DNA from: Aquilaria yunnanensis | Lineage: Eukaryota > Streptophyta > Magnoliopsida > Malvales > Thymelaeaceae | DNA length: 64,000 bases | NCBI GenBank assembly: GCA_039654915.1 | Contig: CM077597.1 | Coordinates: 35,376,001 to 35,440,000, forward strand | Direction of reading: 5' to 3' | Shown here: positions 22,398 through 33,474 of the stretch, piece by piece | How the letters are laid out: every line of letters begins with the position of its first letter | Position numbering within the stretch: position 1 is the first letter of the stretch | The notes under the pieces: model-generated | What the model saw: only the letters and a program-made list of their open reading frames with translations | Database searches by the model: none | What the model was told of the DNA's origin: nothing | Made by a program: the position numbers and the translations under genes

Positions 22398-22857
22398 TGC
22401 GAACCCCTTTGGTATAATGACCAAGAAACATGCCCAAGATGTTTTCCAAGCTCCACAAGACATTAAAGTGACTAGATTTAAACCCCCACCCATAATCAAC
22501 TCATGATTAGAAACAAGAAGTATAAGAAAACCAAGAACACAAGCAACTTGCGCACCAAGGTAGTCCTTAAAGAACAAAAGAGAATTTCTCTTCAAAGTAG
22601 CAATATTATTTCATATAAAAAGCATGTTTTACAACCAAAATATGTACCTATTTATAGGCCAAAACTTGGGTAAAAGGCTCAACAAAATTCGCAGCCTAAG
22701 TCACATAGGAAACCTAGGTACAAAAGACTTAAGAAAACCTAGTCAAACTAGGACTCTAACACCTAATTTGCACACGTTTAATGTGTGTAGAAAATTCCCT
22801 TTATCCTAAGCAACCTGAATCACTTCCATGGCCCTAATAACATCCTAAATAATGGCT
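22398..22857 (-). mobile_element. 5' LTR of the gag-only element, outer end truncated
   Basis: On the minus strand it ends ...GGGGTTCGCA at 22398. The alignment with the other LTR stops at CTAAATAATG (22857), so the outer ~30 bases are lost and family O sequence follows. Confidence 0.7.
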
Positions 22858-23656
22858 TGTAAATTATTCCTTATGAAAAGAAAGCGTGAAAAGTTCATCA
22901 AATTGAATTGATGATTGTGTCCTATTGTTATGATTGTAGGCCCTGATGGTAATAGTGGGAGTTATTTTTGGCTTAATCTTGGTATGGGCTAGGACTAGGA
23001 GGGTTATGAGAAATCTTTGGCCCAAGTGCCAAGTTAAAGTAAAAGTTAAATTCCTAGTGGGCCTAAAGACTATTTGAAATAAAAGATGTACCATGCATGA
23101 GAACACTTAGTACATCAAAATTTTCATGTATATGTTTTGGGCCATGTAGTCCATACAATTTTGGCGTGTACATATTTGTATGTATTGAGGGCAAGGGGAC
23201 TAGGCTTAGAATAAAACACAACCTGTGCCTTGTATGTATGTTTTTGGGCCTGGGTAGGCTATAAGGCACTAAGCATGGTGTAAGGAAAAGAAGCATGCAT
23301 GGTTTGTAATTGATGGTGTATGCATGTATGTATACTTGTGTGTGTGAGTATGTTTAGCTTTAGGCAGGCCTTAATGAACTCCTAAAGACACTAAGGCACA
23401 CTTTCACATGCATGCTTAAACCCCTAAGTAAACTTAATTGCTTGAATGTCCAGTCATTGTGTGAAATTAAGTAAACCCTACTAAAGTTTCAAATGCTTGA
23501 GATTCCCACTTAGGTGAGTAATAAACTGGGTTAAGAATTCTTAGAGTCAGAGTCCAATTCACCATACAAAAATCAGCTAAGTGACTAAAGACAACTAGTT
23601 GGGGTGAACCTTTTAAAAAGGTTTAGGGTGAGGGTGAGTTGGGCCATGACATTAAC

Positions 23657-24052
23657 TATGATTTTAAGCATAGAGGTGAGAAACATTTGTTACAGTTACA
23701 TAAGATCGACGAGTGGAGGAATGTCACCTATGGAAACTCTAGAATTTATAAAGAAAAAGTGAAAAAATGGCATGTTGCAAGGATCAAGCAAAGAAAGGAA
23801 TTTCAAGCAAGGCATCGAGTGTTAATCTATAATGCTCAACTTTGAATCTTTCCTAGTAAGCTTAAATCACATTGGTCTGGGCCATTTGTAGTAATGAAGA
23901 TTTTTCCTTTTAGTGTTGTAGAAATTAAACATCCTAAAAAAAGAACAATCAAGGTAAATGGCCATTGACTTAAGCAACATTTTGGAGGTGAGATTATTGA
24001 CATCCATAAAGAGGATATCATGCTCAACCACTCCAAGCCAAGTCTTCATTAA
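23657..24052 (+). pseudogene. C-terminal part of the Athila integrase / pol
   Basis: Continues the frame broken at 14550: HRGEKHLLQLHKIDEW, SRIYKEKVKKWH, QARHRVLIYNAQL, then IFPSKLKSHWSGPF and TIKVNGH*LKQHFGGE. This is the typical end of Athila/Tat pol. Two stops, at 23843-23845 and 23966-23968, both replace an Arg expected there (CGA to TGA). The last stop TAA is at 24050-24052. Confidence 0.8.
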
Positions 24053-24299
24053 GGCATCCATGAAATTGGGTTAATGATGTTAAATGAAGCACTTTTTAAG
24101 AGACCACCCAAGCATTGAGTCTTTTGCTTTGCTTTGTTAATTACTTTCTTTTTAAGTAGGTTAATTACTCTTGGGAGACCTTATGATCTCATAATCTATG
24201 TTGTTGATGCAAGAATCTAGAGTATTTCAGAAAAAAAATTATATTCAAAGTGAAGATTAAGGTTATGCTCAATTTTGGGTAAGTTTGTAATTTTTTCAA

Positions 24300-25110
24300 A
24301 GTTTACAGAGCACAAAATGCCTCTGCACACACCGGTGTTCAAGGCTGTGTTAATTAACATGGTTTCAAACACAACCATGTTTGATTTAAGGAAATTGATT
24401 TTTCATGAAGAATTTTTTTTTGAGCTAAAGTGGCCAAACACAGCTTATGCCTAAACTATGTATCAAGTTGTGTTTCATAACATGGTCTCATACATTACCA
24501 TGTGCTTACTTGTGTTTGCAAAACTTGGAAGTTCTAGAACTTAAACAAGAGGACATACACACCTATGTATACAAATGTGTTTATTCAACCCTGTCTCACA
24601 CACGCCCATGTCTAGAGGCATGTTCTTCCTCTAAGTTGGTTGAGATTTGATATCCATAACCCCAACACGGTTGTTAACATGACTATGTAGCTGCCCGTGT
24701 TCACAAATGCAGATTTAAACACACCCATGTTTGAATCAGTACTATTTTTCTGATTTCTTAAATATTCTAGGATTTGAGATCCCAAACACGATCTGTAACA
24801 CACTCGTGTTTAAGGGCGTGTTTCATGAACATGGTCAACTACACACCTATATCTGAGACCATGTTTGCCCTTCGTATGACAACTTTTTAGCTTTCAGTTG
24901 CTAAATACGTTCCTGAACATGCCTGTATGGTAGCCCATGTACACCAAACATGGCCTCTAACATGACCATGTATAGAGACCATGTTTCATAAATTGATGAC
25001 ACTTAGCATATGTTCAAAAACTTAACATAGCCTCTAACATGCCTATGTTAACAATAATGTTCACCAACAATTTTTAACTAACACGGTCGTGTACACAACC
25101 TTGTTTGACC
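24300..25110. repeat. Array of degenerate palindromic words (ACATGG/CCATGT type)
   Basis: Words such as AACATGGTTTCAAACA, CAACCATGTTTGA, AACATGGTCT, ACCATGTGCTT, AACACGGTTG, CCCGTGTTCA, AACACGATCT, ACTCGTGTTTAAG and AACACGGTCGTGT recur every 20-60 bases, alternately as a word and its reverse complement. Spacing is irregular and no frame is open. It lies between pol and the third frame of the Athila element. Similar pairs occur in its LTRs (for example near 27930-28050 and 58360-58400). 24053-24300 and 25110-25590 hold nothing else I recognise. Confidence 0.5.
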
Positions 25111-25589
25111 CAAACAATTTAAAAATAAACTTTTACCCTTTGTTGTGATCTTAAATGCAAATTCCTATTTTCTTGCAACCTAAGGTGCTTGGAAACAAGA
25201 ATTTCCTTTGCTTGAAAGTTGTCCAAGGTATGATTAATCCCTTTTTCTCTTTAATGCAAGTTTGTTTTCCTTTTTATGTTTTCTATGTTTCCACATCCAA
25301 GAAATTAATGGAAGTACGTCTAGATTATGGCTATTTTTTGGGATTGTTCTTTATGTTCTTAGAGCCATGATCTAGTTTATTTGATTGTAATCCAATGACA
25401 AGTGTACCTATCTTTTGGGCTATTGATTGTTGTTTTTAAGGAGTTAACTTGGCTATAGTTTTTATGTGTCAAACTTTCTTATCTACCACCCATGTAATTT
25501 AGTTTATTAAGTGTTTGTTCTCTTTCCTCAATGGGTTATGCAAGCATTCAAATGGTTTTGCTGAGTCTTAGGATTATGGCCCAATCTTA

Positions 25590-26420
25590 TGATGGGATGG
25601 ACAACCTACCACAAGAGATCTCCACACAATTTGTCTCTACTGAGGCATACTCACTCCATGAGGCCTTTAGGGACCAAGTGATCATTTTTTAGACATATTT
25701 TGATTCCTTTATCACCCTTGAGATGTTGGATACTATGGTTCAACACAGTTAGATTCATTTATGTGAGCGATTGATATTTGTTTCCATGACCTTGGTGCGA
25801 GAGTTTTACACTAATCGTGCTTTTAGGGTCATACAAAGTTCATACGGAGTGTGGAGCTCCACATGTATACCAGTGATATAGAGCACCATTTTGATATCAC
25901 CCATTTTCTAGATCATTTCCCATAGCCTACTCAAGTAGAGTTGACAACGACATTACACGGTTGCTTGGTGGCTTGGACTTTTATGCTAGGGCAAAGCCTT
26001 TTTCTTCTGCCATCACAATTATTGCTTAGTGTTCATCCATGGTTCATCTTTCTGATCAAGTGTCTCTATTGTTAGCCACATGTTGATTGGATCACTGAGG
26101 AGCAGGTGGTTTTGTTACATGCCATTCTCACTAATCGCCCAATGAGCATCGGCCATGTGATCCTGAAGGCTACTGTGAGAGCTGCCCAGGACCCAATGTT
26201 GCCAATGGCTTTCCTGTAGTTGATTACAAACTAACTAATAGCACAACATATTGTTTGTCTTATTGGACCATTCCGAGTGGTTTTTCCATTGTACCCATAA
26301 AATGATGGTGATGCTTCGAGCGGTGTCAGGAAGGATACCCTTGCCGATGCCACTATTGACCTTGCTCTAGCCTATAGTTGTTACTTTCTTCATGAAATTA
26401 TCTATTGCCTCTATTATGAT
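25590..26420 (+). pseudogene. Third-frame (ATHILA-type) protein remnant downstream of pol
   Basis: Broken frames resemble the extra protein after pol in Athila elements: LVREFYTNRAF near 25795 and ITEEQVVLLHAILTNRP near 26090, followed by IGHVILKATVRAA. Stops such as the TAG near 25692 interrupt it. Its position is where envelope-like frames lie in this lineage; function in plants is unknown. No signal peptide or membrane segment can be judged from the remnant. Confidence 0.5.
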
Positions 26421-26799
26421 AGGCTTACTTCCATGTTATGTTCGTTAGCCATCTATGTTTGGCTTTGGAGCATCAGTTGCTCTTGTGTTTAGTTTTTGTA
26501 CTATTTCATTTTAGTTCTATATCTACTTATATCTCTTTAGCTATATTTTGTCATTGACCATCTTTTATGTTTTCTTTGAAAGCCTTTAAATTTTTTTTTG
26601 GAAGCCTGATCCAATACTCTTTATGGAACTACTTTTTGGAACACCACCTTGCAAGACAAGCAATTGAATTTTTCCTTTTCAAGGGCGGTATCACTTCCTA
26701 TCAGTCATTCATTTTCACTTTATTTTTCATGCAAGGAAATTATGTGTAATGTATATTTTAAGTGTGTGGGAGTGGATTTTATATTTAGCCCTTATTTTT

Positions 26800-27740
26800 T
26801 ATGATTATTCTTGAATTTATATTTTTTCTGTTTTTTCTAAAAGTTTTTAAAATTTTTGGAGGTTATTTATTTTGAATCATTTTAATGAGCATGTGCTTGT
26901 TAGGGAGTGGTTGTTAATTTAAGATCTTGTGTTCTTAACTTGAAGACTAGGTAAGTGATTCCTAACTTTCACTTTAGTACTTAATTTGTCTTTAAAATGT
27001 TTTTGCGAGTCATTAGCAAACTAGTGAAAGAGGATCTCTATAAGCTATTTTTGAATCAAGTTTTTCTCTATAACCCATAGATTTATGGCCAATTATTAAT
27101 AAAGTAAAGTAAAGTAAAAGTATACTACTCTACTATTTTTGCGCTGAAGTAGGTTGGGGTTTTTTCTTAAGGTAAGAGTCAATCACTACTTAAAAAGATG
27201 CTAAGAGGATGAGTATGGTCAAAAGATTATCTTGGATTGCGTTGAGAATTAGCTTAGGTATAAATAAAGCTCCTGTAGTATACACTTCCTACAAAAGTTT
27301 TTGACACATGACAAGAATTGTTTGAGTAGAAAGAAAAGTAAGAAAAGGATATTGAAAAGTAAATCAATTGCCCGATTCATGGTTTGAGGTTTTAAAGGTT
27401 ATGCATAGTGAGCTCCGACTTAGTGTGGTTTGTGCTTTCTACTTTGTATGAAAATTTGATATTATTCCTTCCATTTCTTATAGATATGGGTTGCTAGCTT
27501 AAGAATCAATTGTTACAATTAAAATTTTTTTGTTTTCGAAGTGCTAGATAGAAGGAGTTGCATGCTCGATAATCTTGTTAATTTCTCAAAATAAATAGAG
27601 TCTCAATTCTCCTTATATATCTTTGCCCAAGGAAATGAGTCTACCTTTTAATTGTTTTTAAGGTTTTAAGAGATTTTTAGAGTTTTTTTCTTGAATTTTG
27701 CTTAAGGGCAAACAAGATTTCAAGTGTAGGCGAAAAAAAA
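26800..27740 (+). other. 3' untranslated region and purine tract of the Athila-type element
   Basis: Noncoding, and shared with 29870-30847 and, reversed, 58661-59650 (GTGCTTGTTAG, GAAGTAGGTT, GAGAATTAGCTTAGG). It ends in GTGTAGGCGAAAAAAAA directly before the LTR, the equivalent of AAGTGTAGGGGAAAAAT at the other copies, which serves as the polypurine tract. 26421-26800 shows no recognisable feature apart from T-rich sequence. Confidence 0.65.
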
Positions 27741-29101
27741 TGATATGTTCATATTTAGCTATCTTTTCTACCCTTGTATTTGTTTTTCTTTTGATGTGTT
27801 TTTGCTAGGATATGGTGCTTAATTGGCTTATTTTTTTAGGTTATATTTCAGCTTCATTAGAGTTAGGAAGGATTTTGGTGAAGTTTTGGAGCTAAATTAC
27901 AAATTTTGGTGAAGTTTTAGAGGTTACATGATGTTCTACATGCTCATGTAGTGCCTTACATGCCCATGTTCCAAACTGCGTTGCAATAAGTGAAATTTTA
28001 AGTTGTAGATGGGTAACATGGCCTCTTACATGTCCATGTTCCAACCCGTGTTTGCCTAAATTTTAGGTTTTCTTAGGTTATTTTAGAGAAGAAAGGGGAG
28101 AATAGGGGAGGCTGAGATTGGCAGAGAAAAACAAAGTTTTCCATGAAGGAAGCCTACTCGAGGCAATGCTAATGATCGACATCATTTTATCAACACAGGA
28201 TCAAAGATTTCTTGGAGAAAAAAGAATTCAGCCATGAATTATTCTTTTCTTAGTTTTCTTTTGATTATTTGGCATTTATTTTATGGTACTATGAGCTAAA
28301 CTTTTCCTATTCATGTTTAGAATAGATGAACCCTGGGCTGATATTGTGATTATGATTATTTCTGGTTTAATATGATTATGTGTTTTTCATACAATTTATC
28401 CAATGTTCTTTGTTGCATTAATTAATAATAGTTGGCCTATTAATTCAATGTGGGATGATGAACATGAGTTAGGTAGTATCCGGTATAAATGTTGTGGATC
28501 ATCATTGGATAAAAAGGATATTATCATAACTAAGGGTAATAGGTGTGATATAAAACCTCCATACTAGGGTGAAACCTAGTAGTGGGTCAAAGGACTTTTA
28601 AAGCATTTTTGGGAAGTGTAGTAGGCCTAGATACCATATCGATGAGTTAAGAATAGGGTTAGTGTAACAGGAATAATAAGGAGCTAATCCATATTCGATA
28701 ATACTCCATAGTCTAAGTTAATCACAATCTTGTTAAACCAAAGTAAAAGTAACACAAGAGAAGTTCTAGAGGGATTCAATTCTAAGTATAAGATTTATAA
28801 GTTTTCCTGTCTGCCAATAGTTAGTAGTTTATGTTACTACATTAGTTCAGTTTAGTTAGTTCATAGTAGTTAGTTAAACAATTCCTCTTAATTGCCAGTT
28901 GGATACTAGGAAGATATTGAGTATGGTAGACAACCTCCATTGCTAGGTAAAAATGACATTGGTACTTTCCATTGCTATACATTGATGATAGGTGTACTTG
29001 CCTATGAGTTTGCATATTTGTTTGAGTATAAAGAGATTTGATGCATCCATATTGTTTACTAGTGTAGTGGAAAAGGTTTGTTGTGAACTTTGAACACATA
29101 A
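27741..29101 (+). mobile_element. 3' LTR of the Athila-type element
   Basis: Starts TGATATGTTCATATTTAG after the purine tract and ends near GAACACATAA, about 1.36 kb. It matches 30848-32248 and reversed 57427-58660 over the whole length. The following ~10 bases (TGATTTTTGC) look like the start of an internal region before LTR sequence resumes. Confidence 0.7.
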
Positions 29102-29110
29102 TGATTTTTG

Positions 29111-29824
29111 CAATATGCTTTGTTGCATTGATTAATAGTAGCTAGCCTATTAATTCAATGTGGGATGATGGACATATGCAAGTAGTATCTGGTATGTTTA
29201 TTGATGATCACCATTAGGTAGAAGGAATATTATCATAATCTGGAACAATAGGTGCGATATAATACTTGTGGACCAGGGAAAAACATAGTAGTTGTGTTGT
29301 AGGACTATTAATGTGTTCTTAAGAAGCATGGTAGGCCCAAACACCCTATTAATAACTTAAGAATAAGGGCTAGTGAATGGGAAAAATAGCTAGCTAATCT
29401 AGGTTAGGTTGTACTTTATAGCTCAAGTTAATCATAAACTTGTAAAAAAAAAGTAAGAGCAACACATAGGATTTCTAGGGGGATTCATATCTATGTATGA
29501 GATTTCTTATTATTGGTTATCTGATTTGTGTTTTATTGCCAATAGTTAGTTGAGAGTTATTTTTCTGCATTACTTAGTTTAGTTAATTCATAGTTAATTA
29601 GCAAAACAACCTTTAATTGTTAGTTAGAGAATATAGAAAGGTCGAGCACTGTAGATGACTCCATTCTTTAGGAAAAAAATTATCTTAACACTTACCACTA
29701 TTGTACTTTAATGATAGGTGTACTTATTAGTGAGTTCACATGTTTATAATTATAGAGAGATTTGACACATCCACATTACTTATTAGTGTAATAAGAAGAG
29801 CTTGTATGAACTACGAACATGTCA
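29111..29824 (+). repeat. Partial tandem copy of the Athila LTR (right half)
   Basis: ATGCTTTGTTGCATTGATTA at 29116 repeats the sequence at about 28408, and the copy runs in register to ...GAACATGTCA at 29824. So the right ~0.7 kb of the LTR is present twice in a row, which fits unequal recombination or abortive insertion. Confidence 0.65.
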
Positions 29825-30847
29825 AGGGGTTTAATGGGTAGCTTAGGCCCTAAATTTTATTTTGTTGAATTTCCTAAATTTTATTTGGTTGAATTTTTGG
29901 CAATTTTCTGAGAATTTTTAATTGGTTAACTTTTTGAGCTTAATTGAGTTTTATCACACTATTGAGCACATTCTTATTGATAAAGAACCTTTGTTAAGTT
30001 AATGTCCTGATTTTTTAACTTGACAACCTAGTAATTGATTCTTGAAATCTTTCATTTTTGTTCCTAGTTGGTTTTGAAAATGTTTTTGCAATTTGATAGC
30101 AAGCTAGTGGAACATGGTCTTTGGAGGCTATTTTTGCATCAAATTTTTGTGTTTAGAACACTGTTCAAAACATGCCGCGATCTGAGTTTCTATGTTGGAT
30201 TAGTGGTAACTTTGATGGATTTGTAGGTGATTGTTGGATAATAAATAAAGTTTTTTATGGAGATGTGCTACTCTATTGCTTTTAGTGTTGAAGTAGGTTA
30301 GCATCTTCTCCGAAGGCAAGAGTCGATCATAACTTGAAAAGATACTAAAGGCATGAGTATGATAAAAATTTTCTTGGATTGTGTTGAGAATTAGCTTAGG
30401 AATAGACAGTGCTCTTGTAGTGGACATTTCTACAAAAATTTATCTGCAAATGAAGAGAACTGTTTGGAGAAAGAAAAAGAATTCAAAAAGTTCAAATGTG
30501 CCAATATCCATTGTTTTGTGGTTTGAATGGATGTGCATAGTGAACTTAGGCTTGGTGTGGTTTGTTCTATTTTGCATGAAAATTTAATGTTTCCCTCGTG
30601 CTTTGAGAGATATAGGTTGTTAGTTGGAGAATGAATTATTCCCATTAAATTATTTTCTTTTTAGAGTTTTTGGGTTTAAAGTTTAGCATGCTTGGTTGTC
30701 TTGTTAATTTCTCAAGACTTTTAAAATTCTAACCCTCTAATACTTATTTCTCAAGAGTATGGTATTATGATTCTAATTTTCATTTTCAGATTTTTCTCTT
30801 GAGTTGTGCTTGAGGGCAAGAAAAGGTTCAAGTGTAGGGGAAAAATA
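29825..30847 (+). other. Second copy of the Athila 3' untranslated region
   Basis: Parallels 26800-27740 without coding sequence and ends in the purine-rich GTGTAGGGGAAAAATA before the next LTR. No third-frame remnant precedes it here. Confidence 0.6.
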
Positions 30848-32248
30848 TGATATGCTCATATTTAGTTATGTTTTCTATATGTTTTCCCTTAATATTTGCT
30901 TGTCTTTTGATGTGTTTATGTTAGAATTCAGCGCCCAATTAGTTCATATTTTATTTTTACGTCATATTTCACCTTTTTGTGAGTTAGAAGGGAGTTTTGT
31001 CAAGTTTTGAAGTTGAATTTAAATTTTTGGAAAAACTTGGAGCGGAGACACCTTCAGCCTTGCCTATGTTAGTACTTATATGCCTATGTTCATGCTTACA
31101 CACTCACAACCTTGCCTATGTCATCAAATTGTGAGATTTTTACATCCAGATACTAAAAAAGACCTTCAAACACAATAGTGTTACAACTCGTGTTTTCGTG
31201 CGGTTAGGGTTTTTTTAGGTCGATTTAGTAGAATACAGAAAAAAAGGTAGGAGTAGACGAAAGATGGAAAAAAAGGAAAAAGATTTTCATAGGAGAGGGC
31301 TGCAGGAAGAAGTTTTAATAATCAATAGCATTTAATGTGATTAGATTAAGGATTTCTCATTGCAGAAGCAATTCAAAGATGGAGACTTATTTCCTAATTT
31401 TTATTTATTTTTGTTGTGTTTTGTTTTACAACTTGATGAACTAAATTTTTTGCTCATACATAGGGTTGATGAACCTTGGGATGATTGTGTGATTGCTATT
31501 ACTTATGGTATAATATGATTATGTTTTTGTTATGATCTATCTAATGTGCTTTGTTGCATTTGTTAACAGTACCTTGCCGACTAATTTAGTGTAAGATGAT
31601 GAACATATGCAGGTAGCATCTAGTATGTTTGTTATGGATCATCATTGGGTAAAAGACATATTATCATAATTGGGAATAATAGATGCGATATGATACCTCT
31701 GAACTAGGGTGAAACCTAGTAGTTGGGTCTTATGACTAGTAATGTATTCTTAGGAGGTGTGGTCGGCCTAGACACCCTATCTGTAACTTAAGAATAGCAG
31801 TTAGTGAATGGGAACAATGTAGAGCTAATCTAAGTTTGGTAGCACTCCATGGTCCAAGTTAATCACAAACATGTTAACCCAAAGTAATAGCAACGCTTAG
31901 ATCGGATTCGTACCTAAGTATGAGAATTTTTATTGTTGGTTATCTAATTTATTTTCTGCTACCAGCAATTAGTGGCAGCTATTTTTACTGTATTGGTTAG
32001 TTTAGTTAATTCCTAGTTAATTAGTAAAACAAAACCTTTAATTTTTGGTTAGATAATATAGAAAGGTTGAGTATGGTATTAAACTTCATTATTTAAGAAA
32101 AATGATCTTGATACTTGCCACTACTATACTTTAATGATAGGTGCACTTCCCTATGAATTCACATATTTATAAGTATAGAGAGCTTTAACATATATGCATT
32201 AATTATTATTGTAGTAAGAAGTGTTTTTTGTGAACTATGAACACGTCA
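30848..32248 (+). mobile_element. Second Athila-type LTR
   Basis: 1401 bases from TGATATGCTCATATTTAG to GAACACGTCA, preceded by its own 3' untranslated region. It parallels the LTR at 27741 and ends cleanly in CA. It is either a second element's 3' LTR or a product of tandem duplication. Confidence 0.7.
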
Positions 32249-33474
32249 ATCATTTTGGAATGGGATAAGAATTGGTGATCATGAACCAAGTCTACTAAGG
32301 ACAGACCCAAGAAGTCAGCACGACATGCATAGTGTGTTGAGCTCCAGGTGCAGGGAAATGACAAGACTTAGTGTGTGAGTTTTGGGCACCTAGGATACTG
32401 TAAGTGGAGGAGTTGAACCATCAAGACGTTTGGCTTGAGTAACATATTGGTTGCCTTATCACGGACTGCTAGGAGACCTGAGCTGAGAAGGCACGGACAA
32501 GGCTTGAAATCTACTAGCTACTTGGAGGTCTTGGCACTCATGGCAAAGAAGTTCTATTTGGTAATTATGAAAGTATAACAAACTCCAAAGTAGTAGAGTA
32601 GTAAGAACATGAAGCTCAGGTGGTACATGTGTACTTGGCTAATGCAGTAGTATGCCTAATGCGTAGGGGCTTAGCCTCTAGGGTGCATTAAGACTTATAA
32701 CTCTTGATAGACCATTGACTTGGATGAGCCTTAGAGTATAGTGGGGCATGGAGTGGAATATTACCTTGAGGTGTTAGCAGTGCATGTGGCATGGCCATGG
32801 TACACTAGTGACACACTTAGCCTAGTGACTAATAAGAGTTGCTGAGTCCCAAACCTATAGTAAGGAACTATCAGTGTGGGAGTTAGTGGACAGGGGTCGT
32901 ACTTTTTAAGCAAACCTTGCACTAAGGGATTTTACTACAAGTGTGCTAGGTGCCAAACCTTGAGTGAGGTTTGGGTGTAAGTGTTAGTGGATAAGCTTCA
33001 AGCTTGTTAAGCTAGTTGCACTAGGAGGTTTGAACACTGGAAGAAGTATGAAAGAATTTGTTGGTTACTGGGCAAGTTGGGATTGGATTGATCCTATTAA
33101 GGATCCTTCAATAGCTTCTATAAGCTGGGGATAGTAGAGAACCATACCATAGTCTTCAAGGATGAGTTGTACTGGGATGCTTAAACTAATTAAGGTCAAG
33201 CAAAGGTGGGGAGGACGATGAGCAGTTTTTGGCTTGTTGTAGAGCTTGATCACAACCTATAGCATTGGCTATAGTACTTATAGAAGTGAGGACTCGACTT
33301 GGATTCCGTGGGGCATTAATTGAGCAAGTCAGGTAGGTGAGCACCATGAGGGTTGTTAGTGGAAACAACACCCCTTAGTAGGATTGGTTAGGATGTGTCG
33401 GCACCATACCCTAGTTTTAGCCTCAAGATGGGGTGATACAATTTAGTGGATCAAATTTTCCAAGGTGAGGAGAA
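32249..33474 (+). other. Unassigned, probably decayed internal end of a gypsy element
   Basis: No open frame or motif that I can name. It ends in AAGGTGAGGAGAA (33462-33474), a purine tract directly before the LTR start at 33475, so its right part should be the 3' internal end of that element. Confidence 0.4.

Larger units (their letters stand above)
16369..22857 (-). mobile_element. Gag-only (non-autonomous) Ty3-gypsy element, T2
   Basis: LTR copies lie at 16369-16862 and 22398-22857 in the same orientation. An initiator tRNA-Met primer site sits beside the right LTR, and a gag gene runs on the minus strand. No reverse transcriptase, RNase H or integrase motif appears in the 3.5 kb between gag and the 3' LTR, so the element would need enzymes from a helper. 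This matches terminal-repeat retrotransposons with only a gag domain known in plants. A Copia-family solo LTR sits in the 5' leader. No TSD can be checked because the right LTR is truncated. Confidence 0.7.
14551..23651. mobile_element. Solo LTR, family O, inserted in the Athila integrase (contains a further nest)
   Basis: Ends are TGTCATGCCT at 14551 and GGGCCATGACA at 23651, with the perfect TSD TTAAC at 14546-14550 and 23652-23656. Excision with one TSD copy reconnects the Athila integrase between AIKNIN and YDF. Net sequence is 14551-16368 plus 22858-23651, about 2.6 kb, without coding capacity, so it is most likely a solo LTR. Length and general character fit the long chromovirus-type LTRs elsewhere in the window, but family identity is inferred. 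Confidence 0.75.
8913..29101 (+). mobile_element. Degenerate Athila/Tat-type Ty3-gypsy retrotransposon with nested insertions
   Basis: Order on the + strand: 5' LTR remnant, tRNA-Asp-type primer site, gag with zinc knuckle, protease, RT, RNase H, integrase (split), a third reading frame, 3' untranslated region and 3' LTR (27741). Subtracting the 9.1 kb nest leaves about 11 kb, normal for this lineage. Motifs such as the LGASINLMP protease and the third frame after pol fit Athila/Tat. All frames carry stops, so the element is dead. Confidence 0.8.

Noticed and set aside
32249..33474. Possible coding region before the V LTR
   Set aside because: Many reading frames are interrupted and no pol motif could be placed, so only its position suggests an internal region.
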